Positions 30,430 to 38,422 of a stretch of DNA of 38,422 bases are shown here, in pieces (the first letter of the stretch is position 1; every line of letters starts with the position of its first letter). Below the pieces are notes generated by a model, which saw nothing but the letters and a program-made list of their open reading frames with translations, made no database searches and was not told where the DNA came from. Position numbers and translations under genes: made by a program. The stretch covers positions 1 to 38,422 of the forward strand of contig JAPLFS010000033.1 of the NCBI GenBank assembly GCA_026390555.1, written 5' to 3'. The DNA is from Pseudomonadota bacterium. GTDB lineage: Bacteria > Bdellovibrionota_C > UBA2361 > OMII01.

Positions 30430-30944
30430 AATAGCCTCCCTAAAAACTCCGTTAGTCTATACCTCAACTCATTGACCTCCTGTCCACCAATCGTATCTTT
30501 TTTCTCTTTGCCGTCTAATACAAATCCAACTTTTTGGTAGAAATCACGCGCCTGTTTGTTAGTGCTTAGAACCCAAAGAGTTGCCTCGGTGTAGCCAAGC
30601 TGCTGCATCAAATCACGGGTCTGATCCCAGAGCTCTTTACCCAGACCTTGTCCCTTGTGTGCTTCAATTAGGTAAATTGTATAAAGCTCGCCAATCCCCG
30701 GTGACGCATCAAGATCACGCGAAGGCCCAAAACTAGAGAATCCTACAATTTTTTTATCAATCTCAGCCACCAACACGCGATGATCTGGCATAGCAAGCGC
30801 CTCGGTCCAGGCCGCTTCTCTCTTTGGCACCGAAAGTTCATCTAAGTAAGATTGGGGAACCTGTCCAATATAAGTTGTCCTCCAAGATGCGACATGAGTC
30901 TCAGCAATCTGGTGGACATCCTCTCCATTTGCCACTCTAATCAT
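30426..30944 (-). CDS. GNAT family N-acetyltransferase
   Basis: 172 residues from the ATG at 30944 (MIRVANGEDVHQIAETHVAS); AGAGG lies 9 nt before it. The longer open frame to 31082 has no support. The acetyl-CoA-binding motif A is IYLIEAHKGQGLGKELWDQT (R/Q-x-x-G-x-G/A form), followed by motif B with LGYTEATLWVLSTNKQARDF and YQKVGFVLDG. Substrate not predictable. It overlaps the small lipoprotein gene and faces away from moxR, with 141 nt between starts that must hold both promoters. Confidence 0.88.
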   Translation of the reverse strand: MIRVANGEDVHQIAETHVASWRTTYIGQVPQSYLDELSVPKREAAWTEALAMPDHRVLVAEIDKKIVGFSSFGPSRDLDASPGIGELYTIYLIEAHKGQGLGKELWDQTRDLMQQLGYTEATLWVLSTNKQARDFYQKVGFVLDGKEKKDTIGGQEVNELRYRLTEFLGRLL

Positions 30945-31085
30945 ATTGTAATGCCTCTTCGGTAAATGGAAATTGAATAATTGGCAAATATATAACATGA
31001 CCCCGCAGATCGCTAGACCACCGTTGCGGCACCCGCGGTGTCGCTGTAGATTAGATTGGTTTGAGCCTATAAATCCTCGCATACT

Positions 31086-32099
31086 ATGAAAGAATTAGAT
31101 ATCCGTGATGCAGCCGCCCTTGAGCGTGCGATAGTCGACTTTAAATCAACCTTTGCGCGCATTGAGCAGGAGGTCGGAAAAACGATCGTAGGGATGCAGG
31201 ATGTCGTTAGGGGCACCATGGTGGCCATCTGCGCTAGGGGGCATGTATTACTGGAGGGGGTGCCGGGGCTCGGCAAAACCCTACTAGTAAAATCGCTCTC
31301 AAATGTCCTTGGGCTCTCCTTTAAGCGTGTTCAGTTCACCCCTGATCTAATGCCCTCAGATGTTACCGGCACCCAGATCCTAACGGAGGATGGTAACGGG
31401 CAACGCCGTTTTGTCTTTAGACAGGGTCCGCTCTTTGCAAACATAGTGCTAGCAGATGAGATTAATCGAGCAACACCGAAGACACAGAGCTCTCTGCTAG
31501 AGGCGATGGAGGAGCGCCAGGTAACCGTTCTCGATCAGACCTATCCGCTGCCGCAACCGTTCTTTGTGCTCGCCACGCAGAACCCTATAGAGTTAGAGGG
31601 AACCTACCCCCTGCCAGAGGCTCAGCTGGATCGATTCCTGGTTAAGATTGTGGTGCCATCTCCATCTTCCAAGGAGCTTAAAGAGATCCTCTCGCGCACA
31701 ACCGGCACTAACGTCAGCACCGCTCAGCCGATCTTTCCGCCTGAGGAGGCCGTAAATTATATCACCTCGATGCAAAGCATGGTGCGTCACGTTGTTGTCT
31801 CAGATCCGATGCAGGAGGTGATCGTGCGCCTTATCGCTGCACTTACTCCGGGCTCTGAATTTGCAACACCTAAGGTCCGTCAGTATGTGCGCTTTGGTCC
31901 TGGGCCACGTGGAGCACAGGCGGTTGTACTTACAGCAAAGGTTCACGCTCTCCTTGATCACCGTATTAACCTCTCCTTTGAGGATATTCGAAGCGTTATC
32001 AAATCTGCGCTCCGTCACCGCATTATCCTTAATTTTCAGGCAGAGGCCGATGGCATCTCTACCGACGACCTAATTGAGGAGGTCCGTAACGCTAAGTAG
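31086..32099 (+). CDS. MoxR-type AAA+ ATPase
   Basis: 337 residues. Walker A EGVPGLGKTLLVKSLSNVLG (about 57-76), Walker B FANIVLADEINRATPKTQSS and the sensor-1 LATQNPIELEGTYPLPEAQL are all standard MoxR motifs. MoxR proteins act as chaperone-like ATPases on VWA-domain partners, which follow immediately: DUF58, BatA-like and the large VWA protein. It starts a new transcription unit after the accessory insertion; in related genomes the DUF4175-like gene now 3 kb upstream may be contiguous. Confidence 0.95.
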   Translation: MKELDIRDAAALERAIVDFKSTFARIEQEVGKTIVGMQDVVRGTMVAICARGHVLLEGVPGLGKTLLVKSLSNVLGLSFKRVQFTPDLMPSDVTGTQILTEDGNGQRRFVFRQGPLFANIVLADEINRATPKTQSSLLEAMEERQVTVLDQTYPLPQPFFVLATQNPIELEGTYPLPEAQLDRFLVKIVVPSPSSKELKEILSRTTGTNVSTAQPIFPPEEAVNYITSMQSMVRHVVVSDPMQEVIVRLIAALTPGSEFATPKVRQYVRFGPGPRGAQAVVLTAKVHALLDHRINLSFEDIRSVIKSALRHRIILNFQAEADGISTDDLIEEVRNAK

Positions 32100-32110
32100 G
32101 ATCGCTCGGT

Positions 32111-33001
32111 ATGCAGCTCTCTCCTGAAACCCTCCGACTCTTAGGCGCTATGGCTCTCCGTACTCGGCGTGCCTCCTTCGGCATCAGACAGGGCTCTCAT
32201 CGCTCACAGCGACGGGGTCACGGTGTTGAGTTCGCAGAATATAGAAACTACGAGGCCGGAGATAATCCCCGTTACATAGACTGGAACCTCTTCGCTCGTA
32301 GCGACAAGTTACTTGTAAAAAGATATCTCGAAGAGGAGAACGTAGCGCTCCATATAGTAATCGATGGTTCACGATCGCTCACACACCCAGCGCTTAGGCA
32401 GAAGTGGGAGCTTGCTACATATATAGCGGCCTTTACCTCTTATATTGCGCTTGCAAATCAGGACCCCGTTACGATCTCAGTGTTAGGGGGCGCGCATAGC
32501 CCGCGCTACTGGGGTGCCAAGGCCTTTTATCCCCTGAGCTCCTTTCTTACTAAATCTGGTGAGTCCATAATTTCATCTGAGCCTCGTACTCTAAATCTGC
32601 TCGAGGAGGCCCGCAGGGCGGCGGCGCGTGTCTCATTTCCAGGAATCTGCCTCTTTATCTCAGATTTTCTCTATCCACTTGAGCAGGTTGCTTTACTCCT
32701 TGCTAGCTTCAGGGCCCGTAATATGGAGCTGCACGCTGTGCAGGTACTACACGCATCGGATCTAAACCCTGCTCCAGAATCTGCCGCAATATCCGTTACC
32801 GATAGTGAAACGGGGGAGCAGTTAGGTGTTATGCTTGATTCGGAAGCTCGCAATCACTATCAGCACCTAATCACTCAGCACAACAGGCGCATCCGTGAGC
32901 ACTGCCTCTCTAATCAGATGCAGTTCGTTTCGACCGTTGCCAGCTCCGATCCACACCACGGCGCTACCGATACAATTACCCGTATGGGGCTATTTATATG
33001 A
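32111..33001 (+). CDS. DUF58 domain protein (VWA-like, MoxR partner)
   Basis: 296 residues. The hallmark GVEFAEYRNYEAGDNPRYID followed by WNLFARSDKLLVKRYLEEEN (about 36-75) defines DUF58. A VWA-type strand HIVIDGSRSL (about 80-89) has an altered MIDAS, DGSRS. It begins 11 nt after moxR and overlaps the next gene as ATGA (32998-33001). Cytoplasmic. Probably assembles with MoxR and the downstream VWA proteins. Confidence 0.93.
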   Translation: MQLSPETLRLLGAMALRTRRASFGIRQGSHRSQRRGHGVEFAEYRNYEAGDNPRYIDWNLFARSDKLLVKRYLEEENVALHIVIDGSRSLTHPALRQKWELATYIAAFTSYIALANQDPVTISVLGGAHSPRYWGAKAFYPLSSFLTKSGESIISSEPRTLNLLEEARRAAARVSFPGICLFISDFLYPLEQVALLLASFRARNMELHAVQVLHASDLNPAPESAAISVTDSETGEQLGVMLDSEARNHYQHLITQHNRRIREHCLSNQMQFVSTVASSDPHHGATDTITRMGLFI

Positions 33002-34839
33002 TCTCTGTACTTGGGGTGACATTAGGAGCAGCCGCGCCCTGGTTTCTAGTGGGAATTCCCCTCGCTGCCTCGCTACTCATCTATATCTTTCGTGCGCGGG
33101 GAACCGCGCACGATCTAGTGATCTCAACCCTTTTTCTAATCAGGAATCTACCGCAACGATTAAGCGCGCGAAAAACATTCGTTCCGCCACTACAGTTTTG
33201 GCTTGAGTTGGCGGCACTTTCGCTGCTCTCTTTGGCGGCTGCGGGGCTCCTTGCTACAGACTCACGCCAGCGTATCGCCGTAGTTATCGATACCTCCCTT
33301 AGTATGGGGGCCATTAATGAAGCTGGTCAAACTAGACTCGAAACGGCCCAGCGTATTGCAAGCGCTGATGTCTCGCAGTTTCTTGTAGAGGGGCGTTTCT
33401 CAGTATACGGAGCGGCCTCTGAACTTCTGCCGGCCTCGGAGCCCCTAATTAGCGCTCCTGTAGCAGTGTGGGCTATCAACTCCCTTAAACCAACTTATTT
33501 AGAGGACAATCTAAATGCTCAGATTAGATCGCTCCTCTCACAAGGCTCCTTCGATAAGATCTGGCTCTATAGCGACAGAACCCTAAAGGATCAAAGCGTA
33601 CCAGCTGGCCTACGGGTTACAACTATCCCAACGAACCCCTTAACGGAGCGCAATATCTGGATACGCTCACTCTCGGCTAATACCGATCAGACAATTACGA
33701 TAGAGCTCTCCTCGCTAGCGCCAGCGGAGATCTCTATACAGGTCGCTGCATCCTGCTTCTCGGCAGATGGTGCGGAGCTCTCAGCGCCTGCTCCTATCTC
33801 AATTAAACTTTCCCCTGTTACTGCCAACTCAAGTCAGATAGGTCCTATAGATCCTACTTGGGCGTTCTGTCGCATTAGCTCGTACGGAGATGATACTAAG
33901 CGAGAGGCTCTCCAGATTGATAACGAGGGCTGGATCGCGCGCGCCGATAACGCCCCTGCTATTCAGATCGTTAGCCCCCTCTCTCTGCAGGAGCTTGGGC
34001 TGACAGAACTTAAAGGGTTTCAGTTTCAGCGAATAGAATCAGCACAGGCTACGAACTTTAATAAAACGGTGCCGACTATCTTTCACCGTACCACTGCGAG
34101 CTCTGAGATGCAGGCGCCTAGCCTCGTTATCTCTCCACCAGTAGGCGCACTGCCCTGGGGGGGCGCAGTAGCGCCTCAAATACTTACAGCTCCTCCGATC
34201 ACGCGTTGGATTCAATCTCATCCATTGCTGCGCTACGTTAATCCCACCCTCCTTTCAATTGAGCGAGCCGCAGCACTCCGGTGTCCGGAATCTTCGTTGT
34301 CGATTATCCTCTCCTCCTCAGGGGCGCTAGCGTGTGCAGGGGAATCAGGGGGCTTTCGCTACCTAGTGACAGGTTTTGAGATCTTTCCCTTTGAGGGGCT
34401 CAGCACTCCTACGATAACCGTTTTAACGCTAAACGCCTTTAAGTGGCTTTTTAATAGCGCTACCCCACTTGGCGCTATTAATCTCGGTAGATCTATCTTT
34501 CCAAGCGGGGCTAAGGAGCTTCGATCTGTTATGCCGCTATCGGCCGCGCCCTTACTGACTGATTCTAACGTGGTAATGATTAATACGCCTGGAGTCGTTA
34601 GCTACCTAAGTGAAAAAGATAGCACCCGTAAGTTTTTGGCCTTTAATCTCTTCTCCGATCAGGAATCAGACCTCGCAAGAGCGCAAACGATCTCAATTGA
34701 AGCCACTACTCAAGGGGCATCTCTTAAACAACGTGCTCCACTTGCGCTCGCCTCCTGGTTAGCACTGCTAGCTCTACTCGTACTCCTTATAGATATCGCT
34801 ATTCGAATTAAGCGTAGTAGTAATTGGAGGGCTAGGTGA
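32998..34839 (+). CDS. BatA-like protein: N-terminal membrane domain and degenerate VWA region
   Basis: 613 residues. The N-terminal BatA-type region (GAAAPWFLVGIPLAASLLIY, FRARGTAHDLVISTLFLIRN, then LELAALSLLSLAAAGLLATD) holds two membrane helices. It is followed by a VWA-like strand VVIDTSLSMGAIN with DTSLS as MIDAS (about 98-110). The middle part (about 200-570) is a long periplasm-like region of beta-rich character. A C-terminal membrane helix (about 583-604) and a basic tail close it. It overlaps both neighbours (ATGA and GTGA), indicating tight translational coupling. Confidence 0.85.
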   Translation: MISVLGVTLGAAAPWFLVGIPLAASLLIYIFRARGTAHDLVISTLFLIRNLPQRLSARKTFVPPLQFWLELAALSLLSLAAAGLLATDSRQRIAVVIDTSLSMGAINEAGQTRLETAQRIASADVSQFLVEGRFSVYGAASELLPASEPLISAPVAVWAINSLKPTYLEDNLNAQIRSLLSQGSFDKIWLYSDRTLKDQSVPAGLRVTTIPTNPLTERNIWIRSLSANTDQTITIELSSLAPAEISIQVAASCFSADGAELSAPAPISIKLSPVTANSSQIGPIDPTWAFCRISSYGDDTKREALQIDNEGWIARADNAPAIQIVSPLSLQELGLTELKGFQFQRIESAQATNFNKTVPTIFHRTTASSEMQAPSLVISPPVGALPWGGAVAPQILTAPPITRWIQSHPLLRYVNPTLLSIERAAALRCPESSLSIILSSSGALACAGESGGFRYLVTGFEIFPFEGLSTPTITVLTLNAFKWLFNSATPLGAINLGRSIFPSGAKELRSVMPLSAAPLLTDSNVVMINTPGVVSYLSEKDSTRKFLAFNLFSDQESDLARAQTISIEATTQGASLKQRAPLALASWLALLALLVLLIDIAIRIKRSSNWRAR

Positions 34840-37430
34840 ACTTTGAGTACCCGATACTACTTGGAATTATTCCGATCTTTGCTTTAGGTATGCTGTTTAC
34901 CTTACGAGCAAGGGGCTCAAGAACTATAGAGTCTCTAACGATAGGCTTGTTACGCCTACTGGTTTTAAGTTCCATAATCGTAGCGACTGCTGGGCCATTT
35001 TTAACTACCGAGCGTGGTGTTGAGGGCCTCACTACCTTGGTTGATATCTCCTCAAGTGTCTCGCCGCAACAGGGCGAGGAGCTACTTAAAAAAGCGCGCG
35101 CTCTTGGCCAGGAGTTAGGGATCCCCCTTACCGTAATCCCTTTCGGTGGTTCTGTATCTTCATCTTGGCAGGGCCCCGCAACCCAAAGCTATTTAGAGCT
35201 GCGTAGCGGATGGGAGCGGCTCGATATTGGAGCAACAGATCTAGGTGCCGCACTTAGAACACTAGGCGATCGCTCGCCCTCTGTAGCGCTGTTATTATCT
35301 GATGGGTATGAAACAGCGGGGAGCGCCGCGAGTGCGTTATCAACTCTAACAACAACGAAGGTCTTTCCCCTAACGGCTCTTGGCGAATCAGAGGACAGCT
35401 CCCTTCAGATCTCTCAACTCTCTGTCCCCCTTACGGTGCAGGCGCAAAAGAGCGCCGAGATTCGGGTTGCCCTTACCAATTCAGCTTTAACTGCACAGCG
35501 CGGAGAGCTTCAAGTTCTGCACGGTGATTCCGTAGTTTTTAGTAACGGGGTGGAGATTAAACCAGGAGAGGATCTCCTGGTAACAACCGAGAGTGATTCC
35601 AAGCTTGAGGGGCTGCACAGCGTAACAGCGACCCTCTCCTGGCAGGACGGAACGGGGCCGCACTCGATGACCCGCACGGCGTGGCTTACCTCTGAGAAGC
35701 GCAACAAGGTGCTCCTGCTTTCCGGCTCACGTGACGACGATCGCCTTCTCTCCACTATTCTAACGAACCAAGCCTATCAGCTCCGCTCTGAGGTGTTGCA
35801 AGGCGCGACTATAGCGCCTGGCGCCCTTGGGGCCCCTGCTGATTACCGCGTCGTTATCCTAAATAATGTTCCCGCTGCTGCTATCCCAGAGCAATTTATG
35901 CGGGCCTTACCTGAGTTTATCAAAGAGGGTGGGGGGCTTGTAATGGTGGGGGGCGATAGGAGCTTTGGGCTTGGGGGCTATATCGGCTCTCATATAGAGG
36001 CGCAGCTCCCTGTGCTCTTAGTTCCTCCGCATACTGAAAAAAAACGGCTTAACGTTGCCGTGCAGCTCGTAATCGACAAATCGCGCAGCATGGCGCAGGA
36101 CAATCGGCTTGAATTCGCTAAAACTGCCGCGCTCGAGGTTGTTCGGATCTTAAAAGATGATGACTACGTTGGAGTTATCGGTTTTGAGGAGGTCGCCTTT
36201 ATCGCTCTGCCGATCTCTAAGGTCCGAGATGTGCGTCAGACTGCGGCGGATAGAATTAGCCGACTCTTTCCAACTAATAGAACCAACCTTTATCCAGCCC
36301 TTGAGGAGGGGCGTCGTGGATTATCGCGCATTAATGCGGGACGAAAGCACCTAATAGTTTTAACCGATGGCCAGATTCCTGATCAGGGCCCTTATTACCT
36401 GCAACTCATTAAGCAATTGCGAACTCTCGGGATCACAGTTTCAACGGTACTAGTGGGCAGCGAGACTCCCGATGCCTTTCTGGCGCAGTTATCCGAAATT
36501 GGTGGTGGATCTTTCTATCAGACAGAAGATCCGCGCAATCTTCCCCGTATCTTTCTCTCAGATGTGAAGGTCTCGACCGGTGAACAGACCATCAAAGAGG
36601 AGCCGGAACTTCCGGTGCGCACCGGACCGAGCGGAATAGTCACTACCTCACTTAGAAACTTCCCAACATTACGCGGCTTTGTTCAGACGATAGCAAGGGA
36701 GGGGGCCAGTACTGAGCTGCTCGTCACGGAAGCTGCGGGCAAGAGCTTTCCACTCCTCGCCTCATGGAGCGTTGGTAAGGGGCGCGCTATCGCCTTTACC
36801 TCTGATGCAAATGGGCGCTGGTCATCGAACTGGGTACGGTGGTCCGAGCTACAGGGGTTCTGGTCGGAGCTAGTTGAATCTGCGCAGCCCCCTAGCGCTG
36901 AAAAACCTACAACAACTCGCTTTGACCTGCGCTCGTGGGTAGAGGGGGGCGAGCTTGTAGTTGACCTGGCTCTCTTTGATGAGCCCCAGGAGGGGGGCAG
37001 GATTAATGCAAGTCTAGTTACACCGCAGGGCACGGTACAGGCTCTTACCCTAGCCCCCCAGGCGCGTGGGCACTATCAGGGCAGATTGCCTAGCGCTATG
37101 GCCGGTACCTATAAGGCGACTATCTCAATTGGCAAACAGAGGCTGCCTGAAGTCGCCTGGTCGTTACCTGGAGAGCTTTTTGGGGAACACCCACACCGTG
37201 CTCCAAATCTTGCGCTACTAGAGCAGATTTCATTACGCAGTGGCGGCAGGCTTAACTCTAGCGCTCAGGAGCTGCGCCAATTTATAAAGCAGTTCTCTGC
37301 AAAGCAGGATCTGGCACAGATCTTTGTTATTGCAGCACTTATCCTACTATTTATAGAGATTATCGTGCGAGAGATCTTGGCGCTACGGCGTAGGCGAGCT
37401 AGCTTTAAGGTTGGTAATATTTGTTTATGA
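34836..37430 (+). CDS. Large membrane protein with glutamine amidotransferase-like and VWA domains
   Basis: 864 residues, GTG start overlapping the upstream stop by 4 nt. Two N-terminal membrane helices (about 5-22 and 33-53). A first VWA-like strand LTTLVDISSSVSPQQGEELL (about 65-84). A class-I glutamine-amidotransferase-like domain (about 290-395, KVLLLSGSRDDDRLLSTILT and GGGLVMVGGDRSFGLGGYIG) without a visible catalytic Cys. A full VWA domain (about 405-590) with MIDAS QLVIDKSRSM and IVLTDGQIPDQG. A C-terminal membrane helix (about 828-848). Such proteins close MoxR/DUF58/BatA clusters and may sense or remodel envelope complexes; the exact role is unknown. Confidence 0.85.
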   Translation: MNFEYPILLGIIPIFALGMLFTLRARGSRTIESLTIGLLRLLVLSSIIVATAGPFLTTERGVEGLTTLVDISSSVSPQQGEELLKKARALGQELGIPLTVIPFGGSVSSSWQGPATQSYLELRSGWERLDIGATDLGAALRTLGDRSPSVALLLSDGYETAGSAASALSTLTTTKVFPLTALGESEDSSLQISQLSVPLTVQAQKSAEIRVALTNSALTAQRGELQVLHGDSVVFSNGVEIKPGEDLLVTTESDSKLEGLHSVTATLSWQDGTGPHSMTRTAWLTSEKRNKVLLLSGSRDDDRLLSTILTNQAYQLRSEVLQGATIAPGALGAPADYRVVILNNVPAAAIPEQFMRALPEFIKEGGGLVMVGGDRSFGLGGYIGSHIEAQLPVLLVPPHTEKKRLNVAVQLVIDKSRSMAQDNRLEFAKTAALEVVRILKDDDYVGVIGFEEVAFIALPISKVRDVRQTAADRISRLFPTNRTNLYPALEEGRRGLSRINAGRKHLIVLTDGQIPDQGPYYLQLIKQLRTLGITVSTVLVGSETPDAFLAQLSEIGGGSFYQTEDPRNLPRIFLSDVKVSTGEQTIKEEPELPVRTGPSGIVTTSLRNFPTLRGFVQTIAREGASTELLVTEAAGKSFPLLASWSVGKGRAIAFTSDANGRWSSNWVRWSELQGFWSELVESAQPPSAEKPTTTRFDLRSWVEGGELVVDLALFDEPQEGGRINASLVTPQGTVQALTLAPQARGHYQGRLPSAMAGTYKATISIGKQRLPEVAWSLPGELFGEHPHRAPNLALLEQISLRSGGRLNSSAQELRQFIKQFSAKQDLAQIFVIAALILLFIEIIVREILALRRRRASFKVGNICL

Positions 37431-37527
37431 GCTATTGTTTGCTATGACCTTACTATTGATATAAAATAGCTTGCTAACGGAGAACGGATCTTGTCTCCAA
37501 AAGATCAACAACAGCGGAACACTTTCC

Positions 37528-38379
37528 ATGACCCGCGCATCAACAACAATTAACCCGCATGCAGCGCAACCCACATCGCTCGTGGCGTTGGCCAAAAGTC
37601 TGTGGCGCAACCGTCCGCTCATTGTGCAAATGACCAAGCGCGAAGTTGTTGGCCGCTATAAAGGCTCGGTCATGGGCTTGGCTTGGTCGTTTTTCAATCC
37701 AGTATTTATGCTGGTGGTATATACCTTTATGTTCTCGGTTGTGTTCAAGGCGCGTTGGGGTGTTGAGGGTGAAGATAGTAAGGCGCTATTTGCTGTTGTG
37801 CTATTTGTCGGCATGATAGTCCACGGGCTGTTTGCTGAAGTACTTAATCGAGCTCCCAGCCTGATTCTTTCTAATGTTAACTACGTTAAAAAGGTAGTAT
37901 TCCCAATTGAAATTTTGCCCGTCATCAGTATGGCTGCCGCACTGTTTCATAGCATGATCAGTTTATGTGTGTTGCTCATCGCATTTGTTATATTTAGCGG
38001 ATATTTGCATTTGACAACTGTTTTTATACCCCTAGTATTGTTGCCATTTGTCATTCTCACACTTGGTTTTGCGTGGTTATTGGCATCATTAGGCGTTTTT
38101 TTGCGCGATGTTGGCCAAGTTATCGGTATAGTTATAATGGTAATGATGTTTTTAGCACCAGTGTTTTACCCGGTGACCGCAGTCCCAGAACAATTTCGTC
38201 CATTCATCATGGCTAACCCGCTCACCTTTATTATTGAGCAAGCTCGCGAAGTGTTAATTTGGGGTCATTTACCCAATTGGGTTGGTTTGGGTATTTATAC
38301 AGTTGCCGCTACCGTAGTAGCTTGGGCTGGTTATGCTTTGTTCCAGAAAACCAGAAAAGGGTTTGCGGATGTCCTCTAA
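37528..38379 (+). CDS. ABC-2 type polysaccharide export permease (Wzm/KpsM-like)
   Basis: 283 residues from the ATG at 37528; the frame extends to a TTG at 37471 with no ribosome-binding support. The N-terminus LIVQMTKREVVGRYKGSVMG and LAWSFFNPVFMLVVYTFMFS is the classic ABC2 polysaccharide-permease opening (WxxxxP). About six membrane helices follow, with VFFPIEILPV-type VKKVVFPIEILPVISMAAAL and YPVTAVPEQFRPFIMANPLT. It overlaps the start of its ATPase gene by 11 nt. It likely exports an O-antigen or capsule polymer. Codon usage differs from the VWA genes before it. Confidence 0.92.
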   Translation: MTRASTTINPHAAQPTSLVALAKSLWRNRPLIVQMTKREVVGRYKGSVMGLAWSFFNPVFMLVVYTFMFSVVFKARWGVEGEDSKALFAVVLFVGMIVHGLFAEVLNRAPSLILSNVNYVKKVVFPIEILPVISMAAALFHSMISLCVLLIAFVIFSGYLHLTTVFIPLVLLPFVILTLGFAWLLASLGVFLRDVGQVIGIVIMVMMFLAPVFYPVTAVPEQFRPFIMANPLTFIIEQAREVLIWGHLPNWVGLGIYTVAATVVAWAGYALFQKTRKGFADVL

Positions 38380-38422
38380 CGATATAGCAATCCGCGTTAG
38401 CAACCTCAGTAAGTGCTATCAA
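38369..38422 (+). CDS. ABC transporter ATP-binding protein (Wzt-like), start only
   Basis: 18 residues, MSSNDIAIRVSNLSKCYQ, before the window ends. I-x-V-x-N-L-S-K-x-Y is the usual N-terminal strand of polysaccharide ABC ATPases, and the 11-nt overlap with the permease gene supports pairing. Nothing can be said about a C-terminal carbohydrate-binding domain. Confidence 0.8.
   Translation, partial: MSSNDIAIRVSNLSKCYQ

Noticed and set aside
1-38422. tRNA, rRNA, riboswitch or retron/reverse-transcriptase genes
   Set aside because: I saw no cloverleaf with T-loop and anticodon patterns, no rRNA segments, no known aptamer and no reverse transcriptase motif. A covariance-model scan would be needed to exclude small RNAs.

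Overview
The window looks like a chromosome segment of a Gram-negative bacterium of the former Deltaproteobacteria (Desulfobacterota, Myxococcota or Bdellovibrionota type; not resolvable by eye). The main evidence is the chain parA, parB, bactofilin, b' subunit, b subunit, atpH, atpA, with two separate F1Fo stator b-type genes. An outer-membrane lifestyle fits lipoproteins, MltG, an M23 endopeptidase and an O-antigen-type ABC exporter. Three perfect parS palindromes around parA suggest that this is the segregation locus, often close to the replication origin.

Layout. Block 1 (1-12474) lies entirely on the minus strand and is conserved core. Read from right to left it holds an M23 peptidase, cinA, phoH, ybeY, prfB with its programmed +1 frameshift, a BioF-like protein that has lost its catalytic lysine, parA, parB, a bactofilin, and the stator and F1 genes down to a truncated atpA. 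Block 3 (24519-37430) lies on the plus strand and is again core: ruvX, mltG, a DUF4175-like membrane protein with a huge low-complexity region, then moxR, a DUF58 protein, a BatA-like protein and a large VWA protein. A 3 kb accessory insertion (28.0-31.1 kb) separates the DUF4175-like gene from moxR. At the right edge an ABC-2 polysaccharide exporter starts.

Block 2 (12.5-24.5 kb), between the two diverging core blocks, is the unusual part. Seven copies of one dispersed repeat, all in the same orientation, separate single genes or gene pairs of very different base composition and apparent origin. These are a GC-rich intradiol dioxygenase carrying a broken nitroreductase tail, an AT-rich lipoprotein, a GH5-type glycosidase, an IS remnant next to a toxin-antitoxin pair, an APH-type kinase, a small membrane protein beside a pentameric ligand-gated channel homologue, an AAA/DUF4143 ATPase, and an MccF-like S66 peptidase. 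The repeat has two parts. Part A is about 110 bp and begins with a terminal sequence that recurs inverted, making one copy a 141-bp MITE-like element. Part B is about 150 bp and almost free of indels. No integrase or intact transposase is visible, and integron core sites are not conserved in the repeat. The island is therefore a candidate for an undescribed gene-capture arrangement, or for repeated insertion and recombination at a MITE-like family. Ends of the same repeat also occur in the smaller insertion inside the moxR region.

Three genes in the accessory DNA show a good Shine-Dalgarno sequence followed, exactly 5 nt later, by ATT, ATC or ATA instead of ATG. Either these genes use near-cognate starts or their starts have been lost.
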